Origin: Rhodobacteraceae bacterium HTCC2150
GTDB taxonomy: Bacteria; Pseudomonadota; Alphaproteobacteria; Rhodobacterales; Rhodobacteraceae
DNA length: 64,000 bases
Direction: 5' to 3'
Assembly (NCBI GenBank): GCA_000169395.1
Contig: AAXZ01000002.1
Span: forward strand, 682,001 to 746,000
Positions 54,177 to 63,515 of the stretch are shown piece after piece (position 1 is the first letter of the stretch; every line of letters starts with the position of its first letter). The notes under the pieces were generated by a model. That model was not told where the DNA came from. It saw nothing but the letters and a program-made list of their open reading frames with translations, and searched no databases. A program made the translations under genes and the position numbers.

Positions 54177-57100
54177 ATGCGTACCACACCAGACACCAGA
54201 GAAGAGGCCGCAGCCAAGTTGCCAGCCTTGCATATGTTGATGATCATGGGATGGGACTATCTGACCCCTGCGAATGCTTTGGCGTCCCGTGAATCTTTGC
54301 GGTCGGTGGTGCTTAGAGATGTTCTGACTGAACGGTTGCAGCAGTATAGGTTTACCTTCAAAGGGCTGGACTATCCGCTGTCAGACAATGGAATTGCCCA
54401 AGTGCTGCGCACCATCGGCACCCCTGATCTGTCGGGCACTCTGCTGGATGCCAACAAGGCAATTTACACCCATCTGACCCTTGGCATCACGGTCAGCGAA
54501 TTCGTCGATGGCCAACGCCACGCCGTGACCGTCCCGCTGATCGATTGGGCTGATGTGGCAAACAACCGCTTTCAGGTGACCGAAGAACTCAGCGTGTCCC
54601 GTGTTCATCAAGAGCAAACCTATCGCCCCGATATCGTCTGTTATGTGAACGGCCTACCATTGGTGGTGATCGAGGCGAAAAAGCCAGCCTCGACCAAGCC
54701 CAAAGCGATGGTGGAATATGGGATCGAACAACACAAACGCAATCAGGCAGGGGATGGTATTCAAGACCTCTATGCCTATTCCCAATTGTTGATGTCGATC
54801 ACCGGGACCGAGGGGCAGTATGGCACAACCGGTACAGCCAAAGCGTTCTGGTCGATCTGGAAAGAGGAAGAGATCAGCGGCGATGCAGTGCGTGACTTGA
54901 AGAACACCAAGCTGTCAGATGAACAAACAGCAGCGTTGTTCGCTGACAAGCCCCGTTGGGCAAAGGCAGAGTTCGAAACCCGTCACGATGGCCCGCTGTT
55001 GACGACAGAACAGGATTGGCTGCTCGTCTCATTGTTGCGGCAAGATCGATTGTTGGAATTCATCCGCCATTATCTGTTCTTCGATCACAAGAAAGGGAAA
55101 ATCGCGGCGAGGTATCAGCAAGCCTTTGGCACCAAATCCCTGATCAAGCAGATCGCCAAGAAACGCCCAGATGGAGGCCGTGAGGGTGGTGTTATCTGGC
55201 ATACAACAGGCAGTGGTAAGTCGAACCTGATGGTGTTTTTAACCAAAGGCTTGTTACTTGATCCCGAACTTGCCGACTGTCGGATCATCGTGGTGACGGA
55301 TCGCATCGATCTGGAAAACCAACTATCTGCCACTTTCATCTCTGGTGGTGCATTTGGTTCTGCTGTGGCGACAAAGAAAGACGGGGATAAAGCCAAGACC
55401 CAATCGGGTAAGGATTTGGCAGTGCGGATCAGTTCAGGGTCTGAGCGGATCATCTTCACCACTTTGCAAAAGTTCGGATCGGCGACAAAGCAGAAGGCTT
55501 GTAAGAACAACACCGACAAGCTGATCGTGCTGATCGACGAGGGTCACCGTAGTCAAAGCGGTGAGAATCATGAGCGAATGCGTCAGGCACTCCCTAACGC
55601 CGCTTATATCGCGTTCACCGGTACGCCGTTGTTGAAGGATGACAAGACTCGCAACAAGTTCGGCCCGATCCTACATGCCTATACGATGCAAATGGCGGTG
55701 GATGATGGTGCAGTGACGCCGCTGATCTATGAAGAGCGCATACCGCAGATATCGATTGATGAAACAGCCGTGGACATGTGGTTCGAGAAGCGTACCAAAG
55801 ACCTATCAGAAAAACAGAAGGCCGATCTGAAGCAAAAATACGCCACTCGGGGTGAAATATACAAAGCCGAACGCCGTGTGGAATTGATCGCCGCCGATAT
55901 CGCCGATCATTTTGTTCAGAACTTCGCACCTGACGGGATGAAGGGGCAACTGGCCACCGACAGCAAACAATCTGCCGTTCGATACAAGAAGTATTTGGAT
56001 GCTACAGGTTTAGTTAGCAGTGCGATCATTATATCAGCCCCCGACACCCGTGAAGACCATGAGGATCAATCTAGCACCAGCGACCCAGAAGTTTTGGCGT
56101 GGTGGAAGGCGAACATGGAATACGATCCCGCCGCCTATGAGAAGAAGACCATCACCGACTTTGGTACAGACGGTGCGCCTGACATCCTGATTGTGGTGGA
56201 TAAGCTGCTGACGGGCTTTGACGAGCCTCGCAATGCCGTGCTCTATATCGATAAGCAGTTGAAAGGGCATAACCTGTTGCAGGCCATAGCAAGGGTCAAC
56301 AGATTGCATGAGGGCAAGCAGTTTGGTTACTTGATCGACTATCGCGGAATCTTGGGTGAACTCGATACATCAATTGCAGACTATCAGGATTTAGCCGAAC
56401 AAACTCAAGCTGGATATGATGTAGATGACTTGGCTGGTACGGTTTCCAATATCTCAACCGTTTATAAACGCCTGCCAGCCTTGCACGTTGCTCTGTGGGC
56501 GATCTTCGGTTCAGTTCAAAACACAGGAGATCGCGAACAGTTCAGACGAACACTCGTGCCTGTCTATGAAGAAGATGAGACTGGCACCAGTATCGACACC
56601 CGCCAGAAGGTGCGGGAAGATTTCTATGACGCCCTGACCAGCTTTGGTATGTGTTTGAAGCATGCACTGTCTACCCGTTCCCTGTTCGAGGACACATCCT
56701 TCACAGAAACCATGATCCGAACCTATAAAGAGCACCTGAAGTTCTTCACGGATTTACGGATCGAAGCCAAGAGGGACGCCCAAGAAACCATCGACTTCTC
56801 GGCTTACGAGGCACAAATTCGTAATCTCGTGGATCGTCAGGTTATTGGGCAGGGTATTGTTGAACCCGAGGGCGTTATTCTCGTTGATCAACTGGGTTCT
56901 GACGGAAGCCCTGAAGACTGGTCAGAAGAGAAGACACGCAATGAAGCGGATGTTATCAAAACCCGCATCCGCAAAACCATCGAGTCAGATTTGATCGATG
57001 ATCCTCATGCTCAACGCGTGTTTTCAGAGCTTCTGAAAGATGCCATCCGCGAAGCTGAGGCATTGTTTGATCATCCCGGTAAACAATACACCATGTTCAA

Positions 57101-57458
57101 AGAACTTGATGAGCAGGTTCGCAATGGCACAACGTCGGATATTCCTGATGCCCTGTCAGACAATCGACAAGCATCGGTTTACTACGGTGTGATGCTAGAA
57201 ACACTGGATCAGTCCGTTCGTGATCAAATCACTGAAGATGGGTTGATAGATGAAGCCAGATTTATCGACAGGGCTGTTTTAGAGGCCATTCAGACCCATT
57301 CGGTCAATCCTGCAAATATCGACAAAGAAATCCGCAAAGCCCTACTTGTGCGTCTGTTCAAACTGTTGGGCAACACTGGTGGAACCGATTTGGTGAACAC
57401 ACTCATCGATCAAGTTATCACGGTCGTTCGTGCAGGCCGTAGACGGTCTCAATCATGA
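54177..57458 (+). CDS. hsdR: Type I restriction endonuclease subunit R
   Basis: A 1093-residue translocase/nuclease. The N-terminal PD-(D/E)xK nuclease is visible as RPDIV and VVIEAKK (D152, E166, K168). The SF2 motor follows with Walker A TTGSGKSN (343-350), DEGH (454-457) and TGTPLL; the C-terminal helical domain binds HsdM. The ATG at 54177 follows AGGACCTAACCC, and 126 bp separate it from hsdS. Its stop overlaps the next gene as ATGA. All catalytic motifs are intact, so the system looks functional. Confidence 0.95.
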   Translation: MRTTPDTREEAAAKLPALHMLMIMGWDYLTPANALASRESLRSVVLRDVLTERLQQYRFTFKGLDYPLSDNGIAQVLRTIGTPDLSGTLLDANKAIYTHLTLGITVSEFVDGQRHAVTVPLIDWADVANNRFQVTEELSVSRVHQEQTYRPDIVCYVNGLPLVVIEAKKPASTKPKAMVEYGIEQHKRNQAGDGIQDLYAYSQLLMSITGTEGQYGTTGTAKAFWSIWKEEEISGDAVRDLKNTKLSDEQTAALFADKPRWAKAEFETRHDGPLLTTEQDWLLVSLLRQDRLLEFIRHYLFFDHKKGKIAARYQQAFGTKSLIKQIAKKRPDGGREGGVIWHTTGSGKSNLMVFLTKGLLLDPELADCRIIVVTDRIDLENQLSATFISGGAFGSAVATKKDGDKAKTQSGKDLAVRISSGSERIIFTTLQKFGSATKQKACKNNTDKLIVLIDEGHRSQSGENHERMRQALPNAAYIAFTGTPLLKDDKTRNKFGPILHAYTMQMAVDDGAVTPLIYEERIPQISIDETAVDMWFEKRTKDLSEKQKADLKQKYATRGEIYKAERRVELIAADIADHFVQNFAPDGMKGQLATDSKQSAVRYKKYLDATGLVSSAIIISAPDTREDHEDQSSTSDPEVLAWWKANMEYDPAAYEKKTITDFGTDGAPDILIVVDKLLTGFDEPRNAVLYIDKQLKGHNLLQAIARVNRLHEGKQFGYLIDYRGILGELDTSIADYQDLAEQTQAGYDVDDLAGTVSNISTVYKRLPALHVALWAIFGSVQNTGDREQFRRTLVPVYEEDETGTSIDTRQKVREDFYDALTSFGMCLKHALSTRSLFEDTSFTETMIRTYKEHLKFFTDLRIEAKRDAQETIDFSAYEAQIRNLVDRQVIGQGIVEPEGVILVDQLGSDGSPEDWSEEKTRNEADVIKTRIRKTIESDLIDDPHAQRVFSELLKDAIREAEALFDHPGKQYTMFKELDEQVRNGTTSDIPDALSDNRQASVYYGVMLETLDQSVRDQITEDGLIDEARFIDRAVLEAIQTHSVNPANIDKEIRKALLVRLFKLLGNTGGTDLVNTLIDQVITVVRAGRRRSQS

Positions 57459-58186
57459 TGACTCATGGCACGCTTCGTTATGGTGATGCGACTGTACCCT
57501 ATCAGGTGAACCCGGATCCGAAACGCACAAGTCGTATTGCAATCCATGTAGAACCCGATGGCACGGTCGTTGTTGAGGCACCACTTGGACAATCAGATGA
57601 CGTTTTAAGAAAAGCTGTTCAACGCCGTGCACGATGGATCATCACTCATGTCAATGAGGCTTTTGATCGTTACAAACATGTCAGCACCAAACAATATGTT
57701 TCTGGCGAAGAGGTTCTTTATTTAGGTCGCCGATATATGCTTCGAGTTGAAGAGCAAGCCAATGGAAAACCATCGGTTAAGCTGAAAGGGAACAAGCTTA
57801 TCGTTGCCACGAACAATGCTGACGCCAACATGGTTAAACCCATCGTCCGTGCATGGTACCGTACCAAGGCCCGTGACTACTTTGCTCGGTTGATCGACGA
57901 GAAATCTAGATTACTGCCATGGATCAAAAAGTCCCCGCCGTTCAGACAACAAGAAATGAAAAGACAATGGGGAAGCTGTTCCCCGAATGGATCAATCCTC
58001 CTGAACCCGCACTTGATAAAGGCCCCACGCCCCTGCATCGAATATGTCGTTCTACACGAACTTGCCCATCTGAAGCACCATGATCATAGTCCAGAGTTCT
58101 TCAGGTTGATCGATAACCACCTACCAAGGTGGAGGCAAAGCAAGGGGATTCTGGATAACATGGTTGAAGTTCTGCACATGGAATAA
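57455..58186 (+). CDS. DUF45/YgjP-type zinc metallopeptidase coupled to hsdR
   Basis: A 243-residue protein with the DUF45 (YgjP, SprT-like) metallopeptidase layout. The zinc motif HELAH is at 201-205, followed by HHDHSPEFF with a further His, and the family block RQWGSCSPNG is near 170. The ATG at 57455 overlaps the hsdR stop, so it is translated with HsdR. DUF45 genes are recurrent in type I restriction loci; the role is unknown, and a function in turnover of the restriction complex or in DNA-protein crosslinks is only inference. Confidence 0.85.
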   Translation: MMTHGTLRYGDATVPYQVNPDPKRTSRIAIHVEPDGTVVVEAPLGQSDDVLRKAVQRRARWIITHVNEAFDRYKHVSTKQYVSGEEVLYLGRRYMLRVEEQANGKPSVKLKGNKLIVATNNADANMVKPIVRAWYRTKARDYFARLIDEKSRLLPWIKKSPPFRQQEMKRQWGSCSPNGSILLNPHLIKAPRPCIEYVVLHELAHLKHHDHSPEFFRLIDNHLPRWRQSKGILDNMVEVLHME

Positions 58187-58514
58187 GTCTAGTACACACC
58201 GGTCAATCCAATATGGTTGTGTGCTGAAAAATGCTGATTGATTGTTCCCACTTTCAATTTTTGCTCTTTAATTCAGTGGCAATTCCTGACCTCCTCGGTC
58301 TGCCATCCAAACCGCTAACCTATCCAACTTCAATCCTTATTGCGCTGGTAACTTAGAATCCGTCGCGAATAGATTTCAAAAAATCTAACTGCATTAGGCA
58401 TCCGATGGCGTGATCACATGATGCATTCTAATGTGTTTTGGAACGGTCGTTACAGGGAAGCAAGGCTTTGAGGTTGCGGTGATGCAAGAGGTGAGTATCC
58501 GCACATCGAAACCA
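58187..58514. other. 328-bp gene-free region after the restriction genes
   Basis: Contains an imperfect inverted repeat just after the metallopeptidase stop (GTACACACC near 58191 and GGTTGTGTGC near 58215) and the tRNA-like stretch at 58281-58315. No open frame or promoter could be supported. It is shared by the converging metallopeptidase and integrase genes. Confidence 0.45.
58281..58315 (-). other. Degenerate tRNA-Ala-like stretch
   Basis: TCCTGACCTC (58284-58293) is identical to 60334-60343 in tRNA-Ala(GGC) and in the same orientation; CTGCCA and CGCT follow in the same order and near-equal spacing, covering the T-arm, variable loop, anticodon loop and 3' side of the D-stem. The acceptor stem is not preserved and the anticodon stem is broken, so it is not a working tRNA. 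It could be an old tRNA remnant or an attachment-related copy. Confidence 0.4.
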
Positions 58515-60218
58515 CTATTTCTTGATATCTCTTAGTAACTTACCAATCTCACCATAATCAATCTTGTTTATAGCCGTTAGTATGTTGGGTGGATATCGAT
58601 CTTTTCCATATGTTTTGTGCATTACGTCCTTTAGTTTCCAACCGCCGATGTAAGCGATATCTCTGTCGTGTAGGTCTGCATCCTCCATCATCATTTTGGC
58701 AGTATGGCGAAAGCTGTGAAAAGAAATATCGCGTCTTCGAATATCCAAGTCAGTTAACAAACTAGTTGTCCAATCTGTAAGGATGCGGCTGAAATATCCA
58801 TCAGAAGCCAGTTTTACATCAGCAAATAGGGTGCGTTCACCATTTCGGGATTGTGCCAATTTAGCCAATCCCAGATTTTGTAGGTCTTTAGGTAATGGTA
58901 GGAGTCTCGGGATGGTTTTTGTTTTGCCTCCTCTATAATTTATTTCTGGTGGAATTTTTAGGCTGATACCGACTATACCATCAATTGAAACTATGTCGGT
59001 TGGGGCTAAGCTTGCAATCTCATTAGCTCTGAGACACGTATACATCGCTATGCAATATGCCCAATAACCAATGGCATCCGTCTGTGCAGCTTGACGCATT
59101 TGTTGCGATCTAAAAATAACTTCGAGTTCAGCTTGGGTAAATGGATCACGTTTATCGATGTCTTCTACCGGATCGATAATTTTAGTATTTTTTAGATTTG
59201 GTGGCCGATAACTTTCATCTCTTAAACTGCACCATGTTAAAAACTGTTTAATATTGCGTACATCGGTATTCACTGTACTGATGGAACGAACTGGGTGGTC
59301 AGAACTTCGTAGATCTGCTGCCGTAGCAGGGGGCATGCCTTTGTAGTATTTACTCATGTTTTTAGGGATTCTTGAAAAAAGAGTTCGAAGACTAATTATA
59401 TCCCGTCTCGCAATGTTTCTAATGTCCGCAGTACGACCAATGTGCCTCCTAGCAATGTCCAGCGTGAAACATAATTTGGCTTGCCCTTTTTTTCCACGTT
59501 GTGATTTGATCTCTTCAAGAAATTCGTCAATCAAGGGTCCAAGCATGAAATCTCTTTTGTCGGCACTGTAGGTGCCAACATGTGCAGGATGTAGTGGTTC
59601 ATTCGAGGTCATATCGACAAACGTCGCATCAACATCACGATTGGGGGTGTCGGCTAGTGCATTTACAAAGATTAAAACTGCCTGATTGATGGCGAACCGA
59701 ACTTTGGTCAGCAGCTTAGTATAGGATGCAGATGTGTTTGGAAGATCGATCTTCGAGTCTTTCAAAACCCTGTTCGTCCATAACCTTGCACCATCAGCCA
59801 ATCCAAAATGTTGCATCAGTTCACGTAGTAGCGCATCACGTTCTTCTGGTATTATGCTGTTAGTTTCCTGCGCCTCTGGCGATGATAGTATGAAGGTTGC
59901 TATCTCGGCGTCACTATCGGCACGAAAGTCGATGTATACCATTCTGGCAAGTTTAATGATATCTTCGTCGGAGAGTTCTGTTACCCTGCGCGTTGGTTCT
60001 GCTTCATGGGCCAGCAATCGGTTGAAGCGTTGGAATTGGAATAATCTGAACTCCTCTGCTTTCAGACGAGCATCTTTCTGATCAACAGCACCAACAATCG
60101 TATGTGTTATTTCTTTGCGTCCATCAATAAGATGCTGAACTGCTTCCGGCACGTAAACACGTGTGTACCACGAGTTACCCCGTGGTCTAAGATTGACTTG
60201 TTTGGTCGGAGCCAGCAT
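58515..60218 (-). CDS. Tyrosine-type integrase/recombinase next to tRNA-Ala
   Basis: A 567-residue phage-type integrase. The N-terminal SAM-like arm region is long (about 200 residues). The catalytic residues are visible in the C-terminal domain: R397 in TCLRANEIASL, a beta-turn lysine in RGGKTK, H501 and R504 in HSFRHT, W527 in GGWK, and the nucleophile Y537 in KTYGKD. The ATG at 60218 is chosen over a TTG at 60254. It is 92 bp from the tRNA-Ala gene. Related long integrases insert into tRNA genes. Confidence 0.9.
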   Translation of the reverse strand: MLAPTKQVNLRPRGNSWYTRVYVPEAVQHLIDGRKEITHTIVGAVDQKDARLKAEEFRLFQFQRFNRLLAHEAEPTRRVTELSDEDIIKLARMVYIDFRADSDAEIATFILSSPEAQETNSIIPEERDALLRELMQHFGLADGARLWTNRVLKDSKIDLPNTSASYTKLLTKVRFAINQAVLIFVNALADTPNRDVDATFVDMTSNEPLHPAHVGTYSADKRDFMLGPLIDEFLEEIKSQRGKKGQAKLCFTLDIARRHIGRTADIRNIARRDIISLRTLFSRIPKNMSKYYKGMPPATAADLRSSDHPVRSISTVNTDVRNIKQFLTWCSLRDESYRPPNLKNTKIIDPVEDIDKRDPFTQAELEVIFRSQQMRQAAQTDAIGYWAYCIAMYTCLRANEIASLAPTDIVSIDGIVGISLKIPPEINYRGGKTKTIPRLLPLPKDLQNLGLAKLAQSRNGERTLFADVKLASDGYFSRILTDWTTSLLTDLDIRRRDISFHSFRHTAKMMMEDADLHDRDIAYIGGWKLKDVMHKTYGKDRYPPNILTAINKIDYGEIGKLLRDIKK

Positions 60219-60309
60219 GTCTTGATCGTAGCAGCGAATCGTAGCAAGTCGCAAGATTAATGCGTTGATTACGTTGCACTATTAACAAAACATAAGGAAA
60301 CTTAAGGAG

Positions 60310-60385
60310 TGGTGGAGCCTAGGAGGATCGAACTCCTGACCTCTTCGCTGCCAGCGAAGCGCTCTCCCAGCTGAGCTAAGGCCCC
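60310..60385 (-). tRNA. tRNA-Ala(GGC)
   Basis: A 76-nt tRNA on the minus strand with encoded CCA (complement at 60310-60312). The acceptor stem pairs GGGGCCT with AGGCTCC (one G-T pair), and the anticodon arm is CTTCG-CTGGCAG-CGAAG with the anticodon GGC. Its 3' end points at the integrase, the usual site for tRNA-targeting integrases. Confidence 0.96.
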
Positions 60386-60431
60386 ATCAAGGGTGGTGAA
60401 TCATTCGATCCACTCGGGTGTATTTAGTTAA

Positions 60432-60469
60432 GCAAAACCCAGAGATCAAGAACAATTTCTGGGTTTTGC
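60432..60469 (-). terminator. Terminator after the TIGR02300 gene
   Basis: GCAAAACCCAGA (60432-60443) pairs perfectly with TCTGGGTTTTGC (60458-60469). It lies just after the stop of the minus-strand gene at 60477. It is not followed by a clear T-run beyond the stem, but the 12-bp stem is strong. Confidence 0.65.
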
Positions 60470-60476
60470 CGAAGCA

Positions 60477-60800
60477 TTAGTTATCGTCGTCGTCGTTTGC
60501 GGCAACGTCTGCGATATCGTCCAATGGAACGGTATCTTCGTCGTCGTCATCCAGAACGTCATCACCCAGATCAACATCTGAATTATCGTCGTCCAGTACT
60601 ACATCAGCTTCATCAACCAACAAATCATCTTCGTCAGTTTTAGCTTCTGCTTTGTCAGCAGTCATCGTACGCGACTTGCCAGTTTCCGGATTCACTATGT
60701 CCCCTGTATAGGGGCTAACGATCGGGTCGCGATTCATATCAAAAAACCGTTTTCCGGTTTCTGGGCAAAGGCGCTTAACGCCCCATTCTTCTTTGGGCAT
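60477..60800 (-). CDS. TIGR02300 (FYDLN-acid) family protein
   Basis: A 107-residue protein whose first 40 residues carry the family core MPKEEWGVKRLCPETGKRFF...PIVSPYTGD. The hallmark FYDLN reads FFDMN here. Residues 55-107 are an almost purely acidic tail with runs of Asp, as is usual for the family. The function is unknown. It neighbours tRNA-Ala(GGC) and a terminator lies after it. Confidence 0.92.
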   Translation of the reverse strand: MPKEEWGVKRLCPETGKRFFDMNRDPIVSPYTGDIVNPETGKSRTMTADKAEAKTDEDDLLVDEADVVLDDDNSDVDLGDDVLDDDDEDTVPLDDIADVAANDDDDN

Positions 60801-60961
60801 AACTGAACCCCCTTCAGGTGGTCATATATCTCGAAAGTCGGCGTCAACTGGCACAGCCTTGGGCCAGTGTCAAAGGTAAAACAACGCTTATTTCCTAATC
60901 AGGCTATGGAACTGTGATTTAGCCTTGGTTAAGTTACAATTCAACAGGGAGAAATACAAAA

Positions 60962-61651
60962 ATGACAGAAATTCTGCTTCTGCCGGGTGAGCCACCTGTT
61001 GAAGTTACCCTAAAGCGGTCAAAAAGGTCGCGACGACTGTCTCTTCGTGTTGCACAACTTGATGGGCGGGTGACACTTAGCTTGCCCAATTCGACTCGAA
61101 TTGGGATCGCCGAAAGCTTTCTGAATGAAAAAGCCGATTGGATTCGTAAGCATTTAAGTAATTCTGTTCCTGTTAAGAAACCCAGTTTTGGCGATATGTT
61201 TCCAGTGGCTGGTGAAATGCTGTGTCTGACACCTGCCAAAGTTCGTTCTGTCAGAATTGAGGGCGAAAATCTGTTGCTTCCAGAAAACCCCGAAGTTTTG
61301 CCCGCGCGACTTCGTGCTTTTTTGAAAGCCCGTGCGCGTGATCGGTTATCCGCGGCGTGTGATTTTTATTCGAATCGTTTGGGGCTGTCTTTTTCCAAAA
61401 TCACAATGCGAGATACGCGGTCCCGATGGGGTTCATGTACTACAGATGGGAATTTAATGTTTTCATGGCGATTGGCCATGGCACCGCGTGATGTGCTGGA
61501 TTATGTCGCCGCGCACGAAGTGGCCCACCTAAAGGAAATGAACCATTCAGCAAATTACTGGGCCGTTGTAGACCGCATTCATCCGAACTATGAACCGCCT
61601 CGCCTTTGGCTTAGGTTTAATGGCAACAGCCTGCACCAATGGCAGTTATAA
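60962..61651 (+). CDS. DUF45/YgjP-type zinc metallopeptidase
   Basis: A 229-residue paralogue of the metallopeptidase at 57455. The zinc motif HEVAH is at 185-189, followed by NHSANYW, and the block RWGSCTTDGN is near 155. The two proteins share these motifs but little else, so they are distant. This one is in core-chromosome context, beside the TIGR02300 gene, and is probably the species' own copy. YgjP-type proteins are thought to process proteins or nucleotides; the substrate is not known. Confidence 0.87.
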   Translation: MTEILLLPGEPPVEVTLKRSKRSRRLSLRVAQLDGRVTLSLPNSTRIGIAESFLNEKADWIRKHLSNSVPVKKPSFGDMFPVAGEMLCLTPAKVRSVRIEGENLLLPENPEVLPARLRAFLKARARDRLSAACDFYSNRLGLSFSKITMRDTRSRWGSCTTDGNLMFSWRLAMAPRDVLDYVAAHEVAHLKEMNHSANYWAVVDRIHPNYEPPRLWLRFNGNSLHQWQL

Positions 61652-61690
61652 CAATTGACCAGCGTGCTTGATGCCCTCAAACTGTGACCA

Positions 61691-62350
61691 ATGACAAACA
61701 AACCCTCTTCTCCCACATCACGAGATGCGCCCAACCCCGCACATGAGGTTGTTTACCGCGCTTTGCGCAGTCGTATCTTATACGGGCAAATCAGCCCGGG
61801 TGCCGCTTTAACACTGCGCGGTGTCGCCAAGGAATTTGAAGTGTCGATGACCCCTGCGCGAGAGGCCGTGCGCCGTTTGGCGGCAGAAGGGGCATTATCG
61901 CTATCCTCATCAGGCCGAATTTCCACGCCCGAATTGACAACTGATCGCATAGAGGAATTGGCATCACTGCGTGGGTTGATCGAACCTGAACTGGCAGCAC
62001 GCGCCCTACCCCGCGCCCACCTTGCCTTGATTGATCGATTGCAGATCATTCATTCTAGCGTTCTTGAGGCTATCGTTAAAGAAGACGCAGTTGCGTATAT
62101 TCGCGCAAACCTAGAGTTTCACCGCATGTTGTATCTTCGCGCGCAGGCACCTGCAATGTTAGCACTGGCGGAACAAATCTGGTTACAACTGGGTCCAACA
62201 ATGCGTTCTTTATATGGCCGACTGCAACGCACACAGGCACCCAGAAATCACCTGTTAATACTCAGCGCGCTTAGGGCGGGGGATGAACCATCGTTGCGCC
62301 TTGCCGTTCGCGCCGACGTTTCACAGGGCTTAAAGCTGTTAACTGCATAG
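61691..62350 (+). CDS. GntR-family transcriptional regulator (FCD type)
   Basis: A 219-residue regulator. An N-terminal winged HTH (ALTLRGVAKEFEVSMTPAR and AVRRLAAEGALSL, about residues 35-75) precedes an FCD ligand-binding domain of helices from about residue 85. FCD-type regulators usually bind carboxylic acids and control catabolic genes. The gene is 39 bp after the metallopeptidase and 86 bp before accA; no regulated operon can be named. Confidence 0.9.
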   Translation: MTNKPSSPTSRDAPNPAHEVVYRALRSRILYGQISPGAALTLRGVAKEFEVSMTPAREAVRRLAAEGALSLSSSGRISTPELTTDRIEELASLRGLIEPELAARALPRAHLALIDRLQIIHSSVLEAIVKEDAVAYIRANLEFHRMLYLRAQAPAMLALAEQIWLQLGPTMRSLYGRLQRTQAPRNHLLILSALRAGDEPSLRLAVRADVSQGLKLLTA

Positions 62351-62436
62351 TTTTGGGCAATTCCTATTCTTACAGACGTTGCAAAAACTATTAATGAGCG
62401 GCATATAACCTGCTAAACAAGTTCGGGATAATATCG

Positions 62437-63399
62437 ATGCACAGCTACCTAGAGTTTGAAAAACCATTGGCCGCCCTAGAAGGTAAGGCCGAAGAACTCC
62501 GCGCGATTGCGCGAGGCAATGCCGAAATGGATATGGAACAAGAGGCCAAGGCCTTGGACGACAAAGCCAACGATTTGCTCAAGAATTTGTATTCCAATTT
62601 GTCAGCTTGGCAAAAATGCCAAATTGCGCGCCACCCTAACCGCCCGCACTGCCAAGATTATATCAAAGCACTTTTCACAGATTACACCCCGATGGCGGGT
62701 GATCGTAACTTTGCTGACGATCATGCTGTGATGGGTGGTTTGGCCCGTTTTGATGGCCAACCCGTAATGGTGATTGGTCACGAAAAAGGCAACGACACCA
62801 AATCCCGCATTGAGCGAAACTTTGGCATGGCTCGCCCAGAGGGTTACCGCAAAGCGATCCGCCTGATGGAAATGGCTGATAAGTTCAACATTCCAGTTAT
62901 TACCTTGATCGATACACCCGGTGCATATCCTGGCAAAGGCGCCGAGGAACGCGGCCAGTCCGAGGCGATTGCGCGTTCCACTGAAAAATGTTTGCAAATC
63001 GGTGTGCCGCTGATTTCCATTGTAATCGGCGAAGGTGGATCAGGTGGTGCGGTTGCATTCGCGACTGCCAATAAATTGGCGATGCTCGAACATTCCGTTT
63101 ATTCGGTCATTAGCCCCGAAGGTTGCGCCGCGATTTTATGGAAAGACCCGACTAAGGTTGAAGAAGCAGCCGAAGCATTACGTCTGACCAGTGGTGATCT
63201 GAAAAAGCTAAAAGTCGCTGACGTCGTGATTGAGGAACCAAACGGCGGTGCACAACGCAATAAAGATGCCGCCATTGAAAATGTTTCAAAAGCTTTGGCA
63301 AAAATGCTGGGCGATCTTAAAGGCAAATCACGCAAAGCGTTGGTTCGGGAACGTCGCAAGAAATACCTCGAAGTGGGCAGCAAGGGCCTATCTCGGTAA
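62437..63399 (+). CDS. accA: Acetyl-CoA carboxylase carboxyltransferase subunit alpha
   Basis: A 320-residue subunit that, with AccD, transfers the carboxyl group from carboxybiotin to acetyl-CoA to make malonyl-CoA for fatty-acid synthesis. [20 protein letters not shown] and the CoA-carboxylase blocks [15 protein letters not shown] and [11 protein letters not shown] are intact. The length matches E. coli AccA. accD is not in the window. Confidence 0.97.
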   Translation: MHSYLEFEKPLAALEGKAEELRAIARGNAEMDMEQEAKALDDKANDLLKNLYSNLSAWQKCQIARHPNRPHCQDYIKALFTDYTPMAGDRNFADDHAVMGGLARFDGQPVMVIGHEKGNDTKSRIERNFGMARPEGYRKAIRLMEMADKFNIPVITLIDTPGAYPGKGAEERGQSEAIARSTEKCLQIGVPLISIVIGEGGSGGAVAFATANKLAMLEHSVYSVISPEGCAAILWKDPTKVEEAAEALRLTSGDLKKLKVADVVIEEPNGGAQRNKDAAIENVSKALAKMLGDLKGKSRKALVRERRKKYLEVGSKGLSR

Positions 63400-63515
63400 T
63401 ATCTGCCAACACCCAATCGTTTTTCTGCACGGGACCGCCGACCTACTAAGCTAGGTTATAACCCGGCTTAAGCGATCCGTTCTGATCATTTATGCTTGTA
63501 AAGTGGGCAACTTTG

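Larger units (their letters stand above)
50169..60309. mobile_element. Putative tRNA-Ala-associated genomic island with a type I restriction system
   Basis: The stretch has the form of a tRNA-anchored island: a tyrosine integrase directly beside the 3' end of tRNA-Ala(GGC), and cargo to its left made of a ribbon-helix-helix protein, a small exported protein, two HTH regulators, hsdMSR and a metallopeptidase. The genes differ in style from their neighbours. The left boundary is a guess from gene content, and no clear direct repeat of the tRNA end was found there; the restriction genes may not have arrived with the integrase. Confidence 0.5.

Noticed and set aside
58281-58330. Second functional tRNA gene
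   Set aside because: No closing acceptor stem and a broken anticodon stem, so it cannot fold as a tRNA.
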